A DNA stretch of 32,049 nucleotides from Sulfurospirillaceae bacterium (GTDB lineage Bacteria; Campylobacterota; Campylobacteria; Campylobacterales; Sulfurospirillaceae): NCBI GenBank assembly GCA_028693565.1, contig JAQUVE010000017.1, positions 1 through 32,049 on the forward strand. The letters run 5' to 3'. Below are positions 30,405 through 32,049 of the stretch, one piece after another; position 1 is the first letter of the stretch, and each line of letters opens with the position of its first letter. The notes beneath the pieces are model-generated. The model saw only the letters and a program-made list of their open reading frames with translations, did no database searches and was not told the origin of the DNA. Both the position numbers and the translations under genes were made by a program.

Positions 30405-30632
30405 TCTCTTATATCTCATTCGCGCCTAGTGTTATTTTTTTCCTCCAATATTTTGTATTTTTAGAAGTTTAAATAAGTATATTTTGTAATAATATAGTTC
30501 AATATATAACTCAATAAACTAATTTGTATTATATTGTTACATATTTTAATATTATCTTAAAATCGTACTAATATATTTTATTTTTCTATATTTTTGTATA
30601 TAATATACTAATAAAATACAAAAAGGCTTTTA

Positions 30633-31241
30633 ATGATCAGTCAAATAATGAAGCTTTGCTCATTCTCAAGAAATTCCTACTATGTCTGGAAAAGAGAAGG
30701 AAGACCTATTATTCAATTTCTAGAAAAATATTTTTCTGATGATGAATTAGAAGAATTTTTACAAAAAGGTTCTATCGCTAAATTAGATAGCTTCAACAAT
30801 AATAAGACAATTACAAATATTGAAGTATTAAATGAAGTGTCTAACCTCGTTAGAAAGCAACTCGAAAGAAAAATTACTAGTTTAGATTCTATAGGAACAA
30901 AAACAGTTTCAAATATTATTAAAGATTATTTTAAACAATCAAACGAAAATATCGATATCAAGGATTTTAATCTTTATTATAAAAATATTTCTGATATACA
31001 AAACTACTATGCTCAAGATATAGCTGATATTGAAATTAAGTGGCTGAAAAAAGGTATTCAACTTTCTAGTAAAAATAAAGAAGCTTTTGAAGTAGAAATT
31101 AGTAAAAAAAAGGAGTATCGAATCGATATTATTACAAACTTTTTTAATAGTTTGAATGAATCCGAATTATTTTTGCTTTTACGTGAATACAAAAATCTAT
31201 TGAAAGATAATGAATACCTAGGTATTTCTTTTTATTTATAG
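30633..31241 (+). CDS. Putative HTH regulator, 202 aa
   Basis: N-terminus MKLCSFSRNSYYVWKREGRPIIQFLEKYFSDDELEEFLQKGSIAKLD is HTH-like; RBS AAAAGG; divergent from the main operon; -10 TATAAT at 30599. Confidence 0.65.
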   Translation: MISQIMKLCSFSRNSYYVWKREGRPIIQFLEKYFSDDELEEFLQKGSIAKLDSFNNNKTITNIEVLNEVSNLVRKQLERKITSLDSIGTKTVSNIIKDYFKQSNENIDIKDFNLYYKNISDIQNYYAQDIADIEIKWLKKGIQLSSKNKEAFEVEISKKKEYRIDIITNFFNSLNESELFLLLREYKNLLKDNEYLGISFYL

Positions 31242-31247
31242 ACAGCT

Positions 31248-31745
31248 ATGACACAAGCACTTAAAATAACTCTTACCAAACTCGGACTCAAACTCATTTT
31301 TGCCTTTGGGCTTTTTGCTATCCCTTTTATGGCCTTTTACCCTGATCCTATTTTTTTTGATTTATCAAGTGGGTTTAGATGTTCTGCCGGAGATGGGTAT
31401 TTTGGTTTTGGCACTGTTCAATCAAATATATTTATCGCTTTAATTCTCTTTGCTTTATTTATCGTGATAATGATGGCGATTAGCGTTTATCTCTCTCATA
31501 AGTTTGAAACTATGCTTTTAAAACCAAAAAATCAATACGTTCAAGGATTTTTTATCCTGGTCTTATTCTTTGGTGGTCTTACAAGCGGTTTTATGTTTAA
31601 CGTTGCTATGGGTGTCACGGATTATGCAAGTTGCTTGGATAAATCTAGTAATAAAACAATTTTAGAAAAAAATTGGCGACAAGAGATCAGAGCTTACACG
31701 GGTTTTGACAGCCTCTTAGGTGTTGATCTAAAAATTAAAAGATAA
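31248..31745 (+). CDS. Polytopic membrane protein, unknown function
   Basis: 165 aa with three hydrophobic segments; 6 bp after the upstream gene. Confidence 0.65.
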   Translation: MTQALKITLTKLGLKLIFAFGLFAIPFMAFYPDPIFFDLSSGFRCSAGDGYFGFGTVQSNIFIALILFALFIVIMMAISVYLSHKFETMLLKPKNQYVQGFFILVLFFGGLTSGFMFNVAMGVTDYASCLDKSSNKTILEKNWRQEIRAYTGFDSLLGVDLKIKR

Positions 31746-31779
31746 ACTATTGAATTTTCTCAAAATAGATTATTTGACT

Positions 31780-31827
31780 TATACAAACTTGTTACTATAC
31801 AAATCTGCATAATATACAAAATTGTAT
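31780..31827. repeat. Three operator/iteron-like repeats TATACAAA
   Basis: TATACAAA at 31780-31787, 31796-31803, 31813-31820; third forms TATACAA-AA-TTGTATA palindrome. Confidence 0.5.
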
Positions 31828-32049
31828 AAGTCTTTTTCAATCAACAATTTTTTGAATTATCATAGATTATGCCCAATAGGTTTAATAAGCGACTATAGTG
31901 TTTTTAAGTTATGTTTTATTATTATCTCAACTTTCGCACATAGATTCCAGTAAAAACACCAACTAAAATCAATCTAACAAAGCCCATAAATAGGCACTTT
32001 TAAGTATAATTAGGTCGACAAAAACACGATTATACGGAGCTTTTTTATG

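Overview
Campylobacterota (Sulfurospirillum-like) chromosomal segment, about 1-18.4 kb, followed by the start of a conjugative or mobilizable integrated element, about 18.43 kb to beyond the window end, next to a tRNA-Ser gene. The chromosomal part carries ribonucleotide reductase genes (class Ia nrdA 3' end and nrdB, with class III nrdD and nrdG between them), acuI-like, aspartate racemase, a nitrilase-family hydrolase, pcm, recJ, pyrG, galU, an MCP, marC-like, ilvD and a Gly-Leu-Cys-Ser tRNA cluster. The element carries higBA, a TraD-like coupling ATPase, a MobF relaxase-helicase, a small HTH protein, a ParA-like ATPase, a large polytopic membrane protein, an AlpA-like HTH, a replisome-organizer-like protein and a divergent regulator. 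Most notable observations: (i) a 54-aa ORF absent from the ORF track that appears to encode the detached glycyl-radical domain of NrdD; (ii) a repeat-rich candidate oriT with four ~20-bp-phased repeats inside an 11-bp inverted repeat; (iii) a nested out-of-frame ORF with its own Shine-Dalgarno inside the relaxase 3' end; (iv) 11-bp-phased iteron-like repeats inside the replication-like gene; (v) a two-hairpin leader upstream of that gene; (vi) an apparently 5'-truncated methyltransferase behind a 35-aa membrane ORF. All family calls come from reading the protein sequences; no database search was run.
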